Positions 33,950 to 44,861 of a stretch of 64,000 bases of DNA are shown here, piece after piece. The stretch is from the NCBI GenBank assembly GCA_037127315.1, contig JBBBDQ010000192.1:4580001-4644000 (forward strand), in the 5' to 3' direction. The translations under genes and the position numbers were made by a program. Each line of letters begins with the position of its first letter. The first letter of the stretch is position 1. The stretch comes from Ascarosepion bandense. Its lineage: Eukaryota > Mollusca > Cephalopoda > Sepiida > Sepiidae. The notes under the pieces are model-generated. The model was not told the origin of the DNA and did no database searches. It saw only the letters and a program-made list of their open reading frames with translations.

Positions 33950-34880
33950 GATGAATTATCATTTAAATTGTGAAAAATTTAAAATAATACTGACGTCTCA
34001 TTTTAACAAATATATTAACCAAAATAACACAAAAATATCTTGAAATACTAAAAGAATAACTTAATCAATATAAATTGCTACTGGCTTCAACTACAGCCTC
34101 CATAGAACTTTGGAATCTTCTGCATCTCTTTTGAATAGTCTCCTTGTTTAACTTGAATGTTGCTATAATTCTTGTCTTCAGTTAATATTTGGTGTTACAA
34201 GGAGTTTTGCTGGTCTCTCACTCAACTACACCCCAGTTATAATAATGAAGGTGGTTACAATCTAGGGACTTAGGTGACCAGATGTAAGGAAGTGATGTAG
34301 TCACAGAATTGTCTGAAAGACATGACTGGATTCTCCTGCTTGTGTGGCATGGTGCAGAGACCAGCTGCCAGACATAGTGTCTTCCAGCAGCTACCCTCTT
34401 AACCCAGGTTAGCATTACCCTCTTTATGTTGGTCTCCGTGTTAAATTTGAGTGCCTGTGGGAAAATAATTGAAGGCATAACATTGCCATCACTAGTGATC
34501 ACTCTAAATACCTTTGTAATCACTATTAGACTCATCCAATTCTTTCTGAATCCTCTGCTCTGTCCTCAGATTGATACCCAAACACTGGAATGTTCATATT
34601 AGAGCTTCTGGCATGAATGTCAAGCAGTACAGCATGCCGTTTCTAAATTTCAAGCATACTGAATAGCATCATGGGGCCCTTTTTCTCACAGACCATGCCC
34701 AACTGACCCTACTATACTGTGAAGTCAACAAAATCAAAAACAAAGAATGCATATAAGTGAAATTAGGAAAGAAAGAAATGATGACAATTTCCCATATATG
34801 ATATGGGGTGGTGAGAGCTGATGTTATTGACCTTAACTGGATAAAATGGTGAATATGTAGAGGCATATATGAGTACTTAT
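33950..34880 (-). pseudogene. maT-like mariner transposase relic, copy A
   Basis: Minus frame 34535-34218 carries VITSDGNVMPSIIFPQALKF, VKRVAAGRHYVWQLVSAPCH and SLDCNHLHYYNWG. This matches the second half of a DD37D-type mariner transposase by remembered style. The catalytic Asp expected in QQDSAPCH is Val here, and the third acidic position (NPLD) is His. The N-terminal half is missing. Homology to copy B at 36130 continues on both sides of the coding part. Confidence 0.7.
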
Positions 34881-36129
34881 ACTTGAATGATTGCTTCTTA
34901 AACTCAGAAGTCTTTCTTAATGATTTTATTCTGAATTTTTCATACCAATATTTCTGCAACACTTTATATCTCAATTTATTGATTATCTTTTTCTTTTTAA
35001 ACATCCTTTGTTTTACATTTTTGATTAAATTTATATATTATTAGTTTTCCTTTATGGATAAACAGGTGATGACCATTTGAAAGTAAATGTTTCTGTTTAA
35101 TTCCATACACATACATACACACATGTGTGCAAGTTAAGCAGAAACAACTCAGCAGGCTTATCTCCAGTATCAATTATAACATTAGGTCACTGTGTACATT
35201 AACTGATAACTCCCATTTTCTGCCCATTATTTTTCATGCATTATTGACCTAACAAAAGAATTTGTTGATATATTTAAACTAATATCTGTTTATGAAATTA
35301 AAGACCTGCTATCTTTTTCATATCAAAGTACAAGATAGCTTTCTGTTATGTCACCCCTCAACATTCTGGCAAGGATCCAAGTTTTCTATTTGTTGTTCAG
35401 ATTAAAAAAAACAGAAACTTTGGTTTCCTCTAAGTAACAATTTATCAAACATGTCTATGAATTTCAGTTTGCATAAGGAGAGTATTAGCAAACAGCATTA
35501 ATTATTTTATTATCAAAAGTAAGGCAAAAATACCATGCATATGGATTCTCACATGCACACATCTGTAGCTGACTGATAAAAAAGTATTTATTTTACACAA
35601 CAAATATCTGAAATAATCTTCCCTACCACACATAATCCAATGCTTCACCATTAAATATATAGATCTTATATAGCAAAAATTTCCAAAACTTGAATATCTG
35701 TCAGGCAAGATGTTTTTAAGAGAGATATATTCAAATGAATACACAAAAAGCAATATTTAAATTAAACTGACAATATAAAAACAAAAAAGTTTTTGGAAAA
35801 AGGCCAGTGTTAGCCAAAAGTGCTTAGACACCTGAAGATATATTTTCAGTATGAACAGGAAATCAGAAAAATGATTGGAAACATAGAAAGAATAAACAAA
35901 AAAAAATCAACAAGTAACTTGTGTTGGTTTTAATCAACTGTTCATAAATTATCAAAGCATACCCAATTTCAAGTATTATAAAGACACACAAAACAAAACA
36001 AAAAAGAAAAACAAGTATCCAAATCGAGGTTATGGTTTTAAAGTAAGCTGTGAAAAATCCGAAACTGTACAATTAGGAGTTTGTGTTTATAAGATTTATA
36101 CTTTCTATTTACACTTGCCTTTTTCAGTT
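34881..36129. other. Spacer between the inverted maT-like copies
   Basis: About 1.25 kb of AT-rich DNA with no recognised gene or repeat. Confidence 0.45.
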
Positions 36130-37100
36130 TTTTTAGAAGTGCTCAGATATAAATAGCTTGCATCTACATATGCACCTTTATCCACTTATAAGTCAATAAC
36201 AGCAGCTCTCACCACCCCATATCACCTCACACAGAAGTATAAAAAAATATAGTTTAGTTTATATGTACAGGGTGCGATGAGTAAATTGTCGCTATTTTTT
36301 CTTTCTAATTTCGCATATACATGTTCTTTGTTTTTTTCATTTCATTGACTGCACAGTATAGTAGGGTCAGTTGGGCATGTTCTGTGAGAAAAAGAGCCCT
36401 ATGATGCTATTCACTATGCCTGAAATTTAGAAATGGCATGCTGCTCTGCTTGACATTCATGTCAGAAGCTCCAATATGAACATTTCAGTGTTTGGGTATC
36501 AATCTGAGGACAGAGGATTCAAAAACAGTTGGATGAGTCTAATAGTGATTACAAAGGTGTTTAGAGTGATCACTAGTGATGGCAATGTTATGCTTCCATT
36601 TATCTTCCCACAGGCACTCAAACTTAACACAGAGGCCAATATAAAGTCTCTTGAGGGGGCTACTGGAAAACAATACATCTGGCAACTGGTCTCTGCACCA
36701 TGCCACACAAGCAAAAGAATCCAATCATGTCTGTCAGACAATTTCTGTGACCACATCACTTCCTTACATCTGATCACCTAAGTCCCTAGATTGCAACCAC
36801 CTTCCATATTATGAGTGAGGTGTAGTTAAGTGAGAGACCAACAAAATTCCTTGTAACACCAAAAATTAACTGAAGATAAAGATTATGGCAGCATTCTCCA
36901 ACTTAAACAAGGTGACCATTCAGAAGAGATGCAAGAGATTCCAAAGTTGTTTGGAGGCTATGGTTGAAGCTAATGTCAATTTTATTGAATAAATTTACTC
37001 TCTAGTATTTCAAGCAATTATGTGTAATTTTGGAAAATATATTTGTTAAAATGAGATACCAGTGTTATCATTTTGTATAATTCTAATGATTTATCCATTA
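36130..37100 (+). pseudogene. maT-like mariner transposase relic, copy B
   Basis: Plus frame 36476-36781 reads VITKVFRVITSDGNVM, then WQLVSAPCHTS and DNFCDHITSLHL before a stop. It is the inverted partner of copy A, carries the same Asp-to-Val change, and lacks the same N-terminal half. A terminal-like GATGAGTAAATT occurs at about 36277, and a related inverted AAATTTACTCTC at about 36991. Similarity to copy A extends beyond both, from about 36140 to 37090. Confidence 0.7.
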
Positions 37101-37109
37101 CATACTGTG

Positions 37110-37113
<4 letters not shown>

Positions 37114-37154
<41 letters not shown>
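37114..37154. repeat. (TA)n microsatellite
   Basis: An alternating TA run just past copy B of the maT-like relic. Confidence 0.95.
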
Positions 37155-37162
<8 letters not shown>

Positions 37163-37959
37163 CATGATGTGTTGTCAGTGTGTGCATGTCTGACCAATAT
37201 AAGTATCTAAGGTTGTTTTTTGGTTATTAGTGTCAAAAATGCAATCTCCTAAAGGGCATATGAATTCATAGACATTACTTTTACTGTTATACTACTTCAT
37301 AAAGATCTCTTTCTGATTCACATATACATTTCACCAAACTTATCAAACAGATGCAAGCACTAAGAAAACACAAAATAAAAAAGTTGTTTTCAACACTAGG
37401 AATCCGAACATCATATCCAATCCACAAAACAAATTTCCACAAAAATGTAAAAATGCAACTGCCAATCACAAACATTTCTGAAAAAAAAAAAAAGTACCTG
37501 GGAGCCTGTACCTGCTAAAACAAAAATATGAAAACAACACTCATTGCTGACAACAGGCAGTTTGACTTTATCACAGGCCTCTCTCCTGACACCTTGAACT
37601 CAATAACCCCAAGAAATTGGTTGACTCCTGGCCTTACCTACAACATCTAATTACTTTCATTACCTATGAAAACTAAGGCATCAGATATAAACAAATTTTG
37701 CTACTTTTCATATATCTATGTACATATTTTGAATTTTAGCCAATATATGCTGTTGCAATCTTATTCCTTTTTTGTTCTTTTCCTTTGTAACCAAATATTT
37801 GTTATAACATTATATAGTGTTATTATTGACAATTAAGCTAGATATTGTAAACTGTTTATAATAGATGATAAATTTTAGGTATTTGTTAGGATCATTGAGT
37901 GATATGCATGAGTAAATTATATTTTTATTGCTTTTTCATCCTGTTTATAATTAGAGTGC
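37155..37959. other. Intergenic, nothing recognised
   Basis: AT-rich sequence with no supported feature. Confidence 0.45.
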
Positions 37960-38255
37960 ATTTGGTTATGAAAGAATAAGTTAAGGGTTTTGATATATCC
38001 CGAAAAAGAATACAGTATAAATAGGTCAGTTGAAGAATGGTATTCAACAGCAGGAATAAAAAATAAAGATTTATTGTACTAAGGTACAATTAACAATAAT
38101 ACACATATAGGCAAGCCACGGTTTGGAGCGGAATAGACAATCGAATAGTGAATGCTTTCGCCTAAGACCTTTTTCCCATTTTACCACCCGTTGCCGTCTT
38201 TTATAAAGTAGAGCATTCTATTCTTGGGGTATGGCAGGATGTTCCACTATAACAG
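37960..38255 (-). promoter_or_regulatory. Possible solo-LTR-like or promoter segment
   Basis: On the minus strand a TATAAAAG box at about 38203-38196 is followed by a CpG-richer transcribed-like stretch with a 40-codon open frame, and then by ACAATAAATCTTTATT (polyadenylation-like) near 38085-38070. That order suits an LTR U3-R-U5 or a small promoter. It lies directly downstream of the PLE relic and could be part of it. Confidence 0.25.
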
Positions 38256-38289
38256 GTTTCTTTATTTTTGTTTTGGTCATTTTTCTAAA

Positions 38290-39165
38290 TTTCCTTAAGA
38301 CTAATTTTATTTATTTATGGACACTGTGGTTAGTGAAATTGTTGATAAGTGTTTTGTTTTTTTAATATTGCTAAGTTCTTATAAAATAATATGTCCAAAG
38401 AAGAGATCACTTTGACCTTGTAGATCATGTTTTAATGACAGCTATTTTGTATCTGTGAGGACTTTCACATTTGTAGTTAAGTAAACATAAGTTTCTGCTA
38501 ATTTTTTTTTTTTGTAAAATGAGGTGGTAACATTATGGTTACTAGCATTGACTAATATGTCAAGGAAAGACATTTTATTGTTAATATTGTGTTCATAAGT
38601 AAAGTATAGGACAGAGTCATTCTTAAAGGTTTCTTTAAGATTTTTTATTTCTTTGAAGCTGTTTGTCAATATGAATGTTGACAATATAGCGTACGTATAT
38701 GTGGGGGGCTTGGTGGAATTATATAAGACTTTGTTTTCCACATGACACATGTAAAAATTTGATAGGGCTGAATCCATTGTTACACCAACAGATTGTGTGT
38801 AAATGTTGCCATTGTAGTCGTAAAATGGTACTTGTGTCATGCAGGACAGAAGTTTACATAGAATAGCTGATTTTATTTTAAGAGGTAAGAACAAGGCATG
38901 ATTACAAATATTCTGTGGAACAATGTCTATAATTTCTTTGACTGGGACATTAGAAAATAAGTTTTCTACATCTAGGGAAGCTAGGATGCCATTATTTGAT
39001 TTGTATGTCAAGAAATTTGCTATTGAATTGAATGCTATCTATACTGGGTAAGTATGGAAGTACCAGTTGATTTAGAGTTTTTGCTAATTGGTATACAGTA
39101 GTTGGGATTTGTAAGATTAGGAGACATAGCAGAGTGTCTGGATTGAGAGCTACACATGACACCCC
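38290..39165 (-). pseudogene. Penelope-like element reverse transcriptase relic
   Basis: Minus frame 39011-38442 (189 codons) reads NGILASLDVENLFSNVPVKE, QVPFYDYNGNIYTQSVGVTM, SNFYMCHVENK and FILTNSFKEIKNLKETF, matching PLE reverse transcriptases in order. Upstream (39165-39020) and downstream (38440-38290) blocks continue the domain in shifted frames. The catalytic YVDD position reads YAILS, so both Asp residues are gone, and a short deletion follows GVTMDSAL. No GIY-YIG endonuclease could be seen. In a live PLE this enzyme copies RNA at target sites. Confidence 0.85.
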
Positions 39166-39427
39166 ATTAAACTATTTCAAACATCCAAGATCCTAATGAA
39201 TACCAAGATGCGGACAAAGAAGTTAAAACTGCCATATAGATACCATATCGGTTCTTGATGATGACTGGAAAGTGAAAAGTACTTGAACAAAAATAACAAA
39301 ATATGAACTTTGGACAGTTTATCGACAACTTTGAACATAATACTCAACATGTTATTCATAATTTTAAAAAGTATAAACAGACAGACCTTGTTAGTTCTTT
39401 TTAATCAAATCTTATTTTTGTGGGTAG

Positions 39428-39891
39428 GTAGGCACATGGTCAAGTGGTTAGAATGTTTACTTTCCAATCAAGAGTCCCAAGTTTAAATCTCACCAAGGTC
39501 AATTTGCCAGAAAGGTGAGTTCTTGATGTTAGCATCATAGGGAAAGCCAATTCCAATGTTGCAGCACTTTTGGAAGGTACCTGAAAAACCATACTACAGG
39601 TTATCCAAAGCTTTGTGAGTGAAACTGGGTAAAAGAAACAGTTAATGAGCATTTGATGGTTGTGTGATCATTCTGACTCAGAGTCTGAACATACTGGCTG
39701 TGCTCAAAAACAGTTGATCACACCAGATTATGAGCTCTCTCCCAGAAACTGTAACTAATGTCTACTCAGCACAGTTGCATTATAAGCCACAGGTGGGTTT
39801 TGAATAAACACAAATGTGCCTGAACAGCATTTTGTACAATAAGGACAAGCTAGCAAACTTAACAGACTGGTGTGGTTTGAAACCAAGTAGT

Positions 39892-39894
<3 letters not shown>
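39428..39894 (+). mobile_element. SINE family C (tRNA-derived, long body)
   Basis: Head GGTCAAGTGGTTAGAATG with B box AAGTTTAAATCTCACC at tRNA-like spacing. A ~400-base body follows, ending at a TA microsatellite. The layout (tRNA head, long central region, AT-repeat end) resembles long cephalopod SINEs. Only one copy is in the window, so its right boundary is inferred from the TA run. Confidence 0.55.

Positions 39895-39938
<44 letters not shown>
39895..39938. repeat. (TA)n microsatellite
   Basis: A 44-base TA run at the 3' end of SINE family C. Confidence 0.97.
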
Positions 39939-39943
<5 letters not shown>

Positions 39944-40119
39944 TATATACACAAGGGTTGATCAAGTCTATAGCTTGACATGTTATTAGATGAATTCTAA
40001 AATTTTCATGTATAATATCCAATATATCCAATTTTCTTTAAAAATATCTTTATTTTTAATCATGACTTATTAATTAATGTACCTGTCTTATGCATTAAAG
40101 AGAAAACCAGAGTTTGTAA

Positions 40120-40120
<1 letters not shown>

Positions 40121-40164
<44 letters not shown>
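40121..40164. repeat. (TA)n microsatellite
   Basis: A second 44-base TA run, 180 bases from the previous one. Confidence 0.97.
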
Positions 40165-40169
<5 letters not shown>

Positions 40170-40259
40170 CTATATTAGCCACCAGGCAGGTCATATAAAG
40201 AAAAAAATTACGCTAATAAGACAATACATCGATTACTTGCTAAGAATATAAATACAGTG

Positions 40260-40950
40260 TCAGTGTACCCACAAAACATCTCTAACCCAGTCAGGTATGG
40301 AATCTTGAAGACCTATAAAAGTTTATTCTGCTCTACCAAACTCAGATTGAACTGTTGGTCCAACACATCCCATAACTACTCAATGAGATTGAAATTTAGG
40401 GAATTTGATAGCACAAAGAATGCACTGAATTCTTCATGTTCCTGAAACCTATCTCATTAAAACTCTTGTAGTGTAGCAGAAATTATTGTCCTGTTGAAAG
40501 ATGCAACTATCACCATAGATGACTCTTGCCATGAAGTTCATTGCATATGAATGAGAAAACCCAGAGTTTCTCAGCAGGACTATTGTTCAAACTATCCCAC
40601 TGCCTCCACCAGCCTGTAGTCTTTCTATAGTACATCTTTGCACTTCTTGCTTCCCTATGACGATGGTGAAGCACATGTATCCTGCCAAACATCTTATTTT
40701 GAAGAAAGTGAAATTCTTCACACCAGACAACCTTTTGTCATTCCTGACACTTGCATATCCATTCAACTCTTTCAACAATTGACATTGGTATCTTAACTGG
40801 CCTACACCTACACAACAAGGATCAAAGTATTGTCTGTTGTACTGCATTCTTTCCTTTGCCACAGTAAGCGTTCTCGTGGTTTCTTGCATTGATAAATTTT
40901 ATTTACCTGATACCTTGTCAGCAGTTATTGATTTTCCCCTCTTTAGATGA
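40260..40950 (-). pseudogene. Tc1-like transposase relic
   Basis: The minus strand, in several frames, gives VKNFTFFKIRCLAG, RLQAGGGSGIVW (compare the GGGSVMVWGCF motif), ARVIYGDSCIFQQDNNF (compare IFQQDNDP with its catalytic Asp) and a following block near the last catalytic motif. The order and spacing fit the catalytic half of a Tc1-like transposase. Stops and shifts make it dead, and no terminal repeats were found. Confidence 0.6.
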
Positions 40951-41130
40951 CAAATGAATGAACACCCCCCCACAAGCATTTCAGAAATGATCTGGCCTGC
41001 TCTTCCAGTCAGAACAATTTAGTCTTTTATCAAAGTTACTAAAATTTTTCTTTTTACCCATAACAGCAGTAATGAAAACATAAAAATGAAGTATTCAAGG
41101 CAAACTTACCTGTCTATATATTGTTGACCT

Positions 41131-41272
41131 GGGCACCTCAGCGTGGTGTAATGGTTAGCTAGCTTGTCTTGCTAGAACCTATTACAACTGAATAGTGAGT
41201 TTGGTCCTCACTGGGTACCCTATACTCTCTTCCTTGTGCCACTTCTAACTGGTGCTTAGAAAATCCACTATA
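41131..41272 (+). mobile_element. SINE family B, copy 3
   Basis: Head GGGCACCTCAGCGTGGTGTA then ATGGTTAGC, B box GTTTGGTCCTCAC, and tail CTTCCTTGTGCCAC, collinear with the other family B copies. A consensus donor-like CAG|GTAAGT on the minus strand lies just outside at 41103-41111. Confidence 0.85.
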
Positions 41273-41398
41273 TAATGCTGACCCTGACATGCACCAGTGG
41301 TTATAAACAATAGGTGTCATGCTTGTGAGTTGTGTGTGTGTGTGTGTGTGTGAAGATAAAAGCAGTAACTGAAGTCAATAACTAGTGGCAACAGTGTG

Positions 41399-41495
41399 TA
41401 CACTATTTACATTGTTCGGACTATTGTCCTCATCTTTACTGCCATGTTTACGATGTTTCAGTCATTGTACGCTCCGGCCTTGTAGGAATCTCGAA
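41399..41495 (-). other. PLE-terminal block with hammerhead-core-like remnant
   Basis: The minus strand reads ACAAGGCCGGAGCGTACAAT then GACTGAAACATCG, and continues into a GATGAGGACAATAGTCC block shared with 14640-14713. The first core box (CTGANGA) is mutated, but GGCC and GAAAC are retained. It supports a dispersed PLE terminal repeat. Confidence 0.45.
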
Positions 41496-41751
41496 CTGAA
41501 TTCTTTATTATGATCACTGGGGTATATAATTCTCATTTCATGTGCAATGCCACTTCTGGTAGCCAAGTAGTCATCTCCCTTTGACTTAAAGAGATAAGAT
41601 ATTTGTTCACTACTACAGTAGCATGTTATTGAACTCACAACTCTTTGTGTCAAGTCGCTGGAACTAACCAACAACTTGACCATGTGTCCACTTTTATATT
41701 TATGATATGCTCTATCTCTGATATTGTGCACTTAAATATAGAAAACCTTAA

Positions 41752-41754
<3 letters not shown>

Positions 41755-41788
<34 letters not shown>
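41755..41788. repeat. (TA)n microsatellite
   Basis: An alternating TA run. A TG run of about 23 bases also lies at 41331-41353. Confidence 0.97.
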
Positions 41789-41791
<3 letters not shown>

Positions 41792-44720
41792 TTTGAATTT
41801 ATCTGTTGTAACTATGGTGCTTTTTGCAAACATTCCAAAATAAGGGAGCTAACTAGAGATGATAAAAATGAAAAATGGTATTAAATCTTCAAAGGCATTT
41901 TAAAACATTGCTACTACACTTGTAATAAATTATTATTTTCATGGCATAGTATATTTGTGTTGTCACCAAGTATTTTCCTGTATTGTGAAGTTAGACAAGA
42001 ATATATTTTTAACTATTGTGCAATAGAACTTGTAAGATGTTTTGATAATGTTGTGGTCCAACATAGTACCAACATAGGTACTTACTTTTTTGTCAGAGAT
42101 ACAATCTTCCAAAACTTTATATAATGTACACACACAGAGGAATTTTCTTTTTGAAAAATATAGACTGACTACTTAAAGAAAACAAGTTTTTGCTGGAAAT
42201 GTTTACATGTATATGTGTAAAAAATGTGTAGAATTTTTATGTAAATGCCTATGACTGTTTTAGCTTTAATGTGCATACATGTCTTGTCATTACACAAGTC
42301 AGATCTATTGCTTCAAGATATTGAAGATTTGCTCTCTATATCCATATTAAAACCAAATAATAGACTGTAGGAAAAACAAAAAGATGTATTAGCAGTAATA
42401 ATACTGATATTATTAGGATAAGGAGACAGTGTGGAGACTGTAATTAATATATATCTGATTGTTTTAGATCAATAAATCAATGTTGTAATTCAGCTTATAT
42501 CTTTGTTTGGTACAGCAGCAAAAAGGAAGAAGAGATTGATATGAAATGACCTAGATTGATGAATGCCAACTATTGAAATATATATGGAAAGAAAATCATT
42601 CACAGATGAAACAGACATTACAACTACAATGAGAGGAATCAGGGAGATAATTTCCCCAAAACATTCTTGTACATAATCAGTATTTGATGAACAAGAGTCG
42701 TGAGTGCTTTGGATTAATATTTCAATGTTTATTCACATCATCCTCAGAACATTATCTTACTTAATCAAATACTGATGATATACAAGATTTTTTTGTTTTG
42801 TTTTTTTAGACTTTCAAGATTCATGGGTGATTTTGTTAATATTTCAATGTTTATTTGCATCATCCTCATATTATGAATATGAGTGATATCTTCTGCACAA
42901 TTATGAATAAATGAAATCAAAAATAATAAATAGGGTCAATACAATTCCAAAATATGATTAAAATATGAAGAGACAAGTCCCTTTGAAATGGACAGCTGTA
43001 TTAGAGCTAGCAAAACAATATGTCGAATCATTTGGTTCTATAAGTTTGATTCCCCCCAAGTACTCAGTTTTTGTGGCCTTGTGCCAGGAAAAACATGACC
43101 AAAGAGAATGATTTGGAGAAGTAAAATGGTTGATAATTAAGCATAGGATAGAACAATTAAATTGAAAACAAATTATAGAACAAGTTTGGACGGATAAGCA
43201 GACCATAGGTAAAATAATCAATGACTCATTCAATGACTGAATAAAAATAATCTGACATCTTTCCTATAGCTGACATAAATTAATCAGAGTGACTTACATG
43301 GGAACACCCTCATTCTCCTGTAAAGTTTATTTAGTTACCTGCAGTAGTAACAAAAAAATACAATAAGTTACTGAAAATTTCATAGTGGTTCTTTTTTATG
43401 TTCATAAACTAACCGGACCTATGAAAATTTTACAGGTGTTGAGAACTAAAGGTTATCCATTATCTCATTTCTCCTTCTCACCTCACCCTTTGCCTGTATC
43501 TTCTCATTCCCTCCCTTATATTTTCCAATCATTGTAACTCTGCCAAGTCTTTTAAATGTTATGGATGAACTAGTTTCAGATGTGAAAAAGAAATAAATGC
43601 TCAATTTATACAGCAATTCTCTTTTTTATATTTCTTTTGTACTCTTCAAAAAAAAGATTTTTTTAATGCATTTAATGTTTAGTACACTTTTTATCCCTAC
43701 CTGCCTCTTTTCAAGCTTTTTTTCTCATTCATTGTCTCTACATGTCCAACCAGCAAGCCTGTCTTTCCTTTTTTGATATCCAACCATTCTTCACTATATT
43801 TTTGGTTTTCATCTGATTTTCGTTTTTATTATTCTCTACTTTCCTCACCTTATACACCCTCACATCCATTTTTCCTCTCTTCTCCCTCGCTTTTTCTGTT
43901 TCCTTCCCCGATTGGGTTTTTCACTCATTCTCTAACAGAATACTTTGACTCCAGACAGAAAAGCGTTGTCATTGTGTACACAATCAGAATTAAAAGTGAC
44001 AAGAGATTAGTTTAATTAACTTGTTGTAAGCAGCTTATGACGCATTTTTTTTTAAATATATTTTTCATCTGTTCACTCTTCGCAGTGATATTTGTTAAAA
44101 AAAAAACAATGTTGAAGCTATAAATCAACTCATAAAATTCTTTTATTGTCTAAGTTGACGTTTGAAGTCAGATTTCGTAATTGACCTCTGACAGTCAACG
44201 TGTTAGAGAATCATGATACATTACAGGATAACAAGCATCTGTTCATGAATTAAGCTTTCTTCAACCTAACTTAATTCATAGACGGAGAATAGATTAATCA
44301 TTAATTTCTAACATGTAGTTTTCTATCCCTCTTTCTCGAACATTTACATGGGCTTGGGCTACGTCGCAGTATCTTTTTTGTTTTTTTATGTTGACAAATA
44401 TCATTCGTTAAAAAAGAACAGAAAAGGAGGAATTGGATGTACATGAAATATTAAAAAAAAATTGATAGACGAAATTAAAAACCTAAACTTTTTCGTGATA
44501 AGATTAAGAAGAAGACTTAGCTACACAATGCTGAAGCAACTTTTTAGTAAAAAAAAATGTTTACTGAGTCACTTTTGTTGAGCCTAGATTTCAAAATTTT
44601 ACATTAACTTAGAGGTAAACATGGTAGAATTAAAGTGTTAAAATTAAAAACAGTGATACCATCATTGATTAAAAAAAAAAAGTCAAATACTCTGAACGAA
44701 ATTTAAAATCATGAAAATCC
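41789..44720. other. Intron or intergenic stretch with a small foldback
   Basis: ATCAGTATTTGAT at about 42677 and its complement at about 42762 form inverted arms roughly 75 bases apart. The phrase TAATATTTCAATGTTTATT repeats at about 42716 and 42838. A possible SINE B box (GTTTGATTCCCCC) lies near 43045. T-rich low-complexity DNA fills 43440-43940. If the minus-strand exon chain is right, all of this is intron. Confidence 0.45.
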
Positions 44721-44726
44721 ACATAC

Positions 44727-44861
44727 CTGTGATCGTGGCCGTGTTCCCCGGTAGCCCCATAAGCTCCCCAAATTGCCAGAATTTGCTGAAGCATCGTCCC
44801 CGGAGTTATTACAGCTTGAGGAGGGATACTGAAGCGATCTCCGTCTATCTGAAGAAGGCAT
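44727..44861 (-). CDS. First coding exon of an unrecognised minus-strand gene
   Basis: ATG at 44861-44859 opens a 45-codon frame ending exactly at a CAG|GTATGT donor (44726-44721) in phase 0. The frame has an in-frame TAA five codons upstream, which fixes the start. The peptide begins MPSSDRRRSLQYPSSSCNNS and ends GYRGTRPRSQ, a Ser/Arg-rich, probably disordered N-terminus with RRRS as a possible basophilic kinase site. Upstream, TTTTTCTTTTTGTTTTGTCA then CTCTGTCAAG (AG at 44955-44954) is a strong acceptor, giving an exon of 44727-44953 with 92 nt of 5'UTR. GC content and CpG are far above the surroundings. I do not recognise the protein. Confidence 0.8.

Noticed and set aside
41100..41135. 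Minus-strand exon ending at a CAG|GTAAGT near 41103
   Set aside because: The upstream sequence is a SINE; possible exonisation, but no coding frame or acceptor supports it.
42965..43095. tRNA-derived SINE head (GTTTGATTCCCCC B box)
   Set aside because: A B box alone is present; the A box is poor and no second copy in the window supports it.
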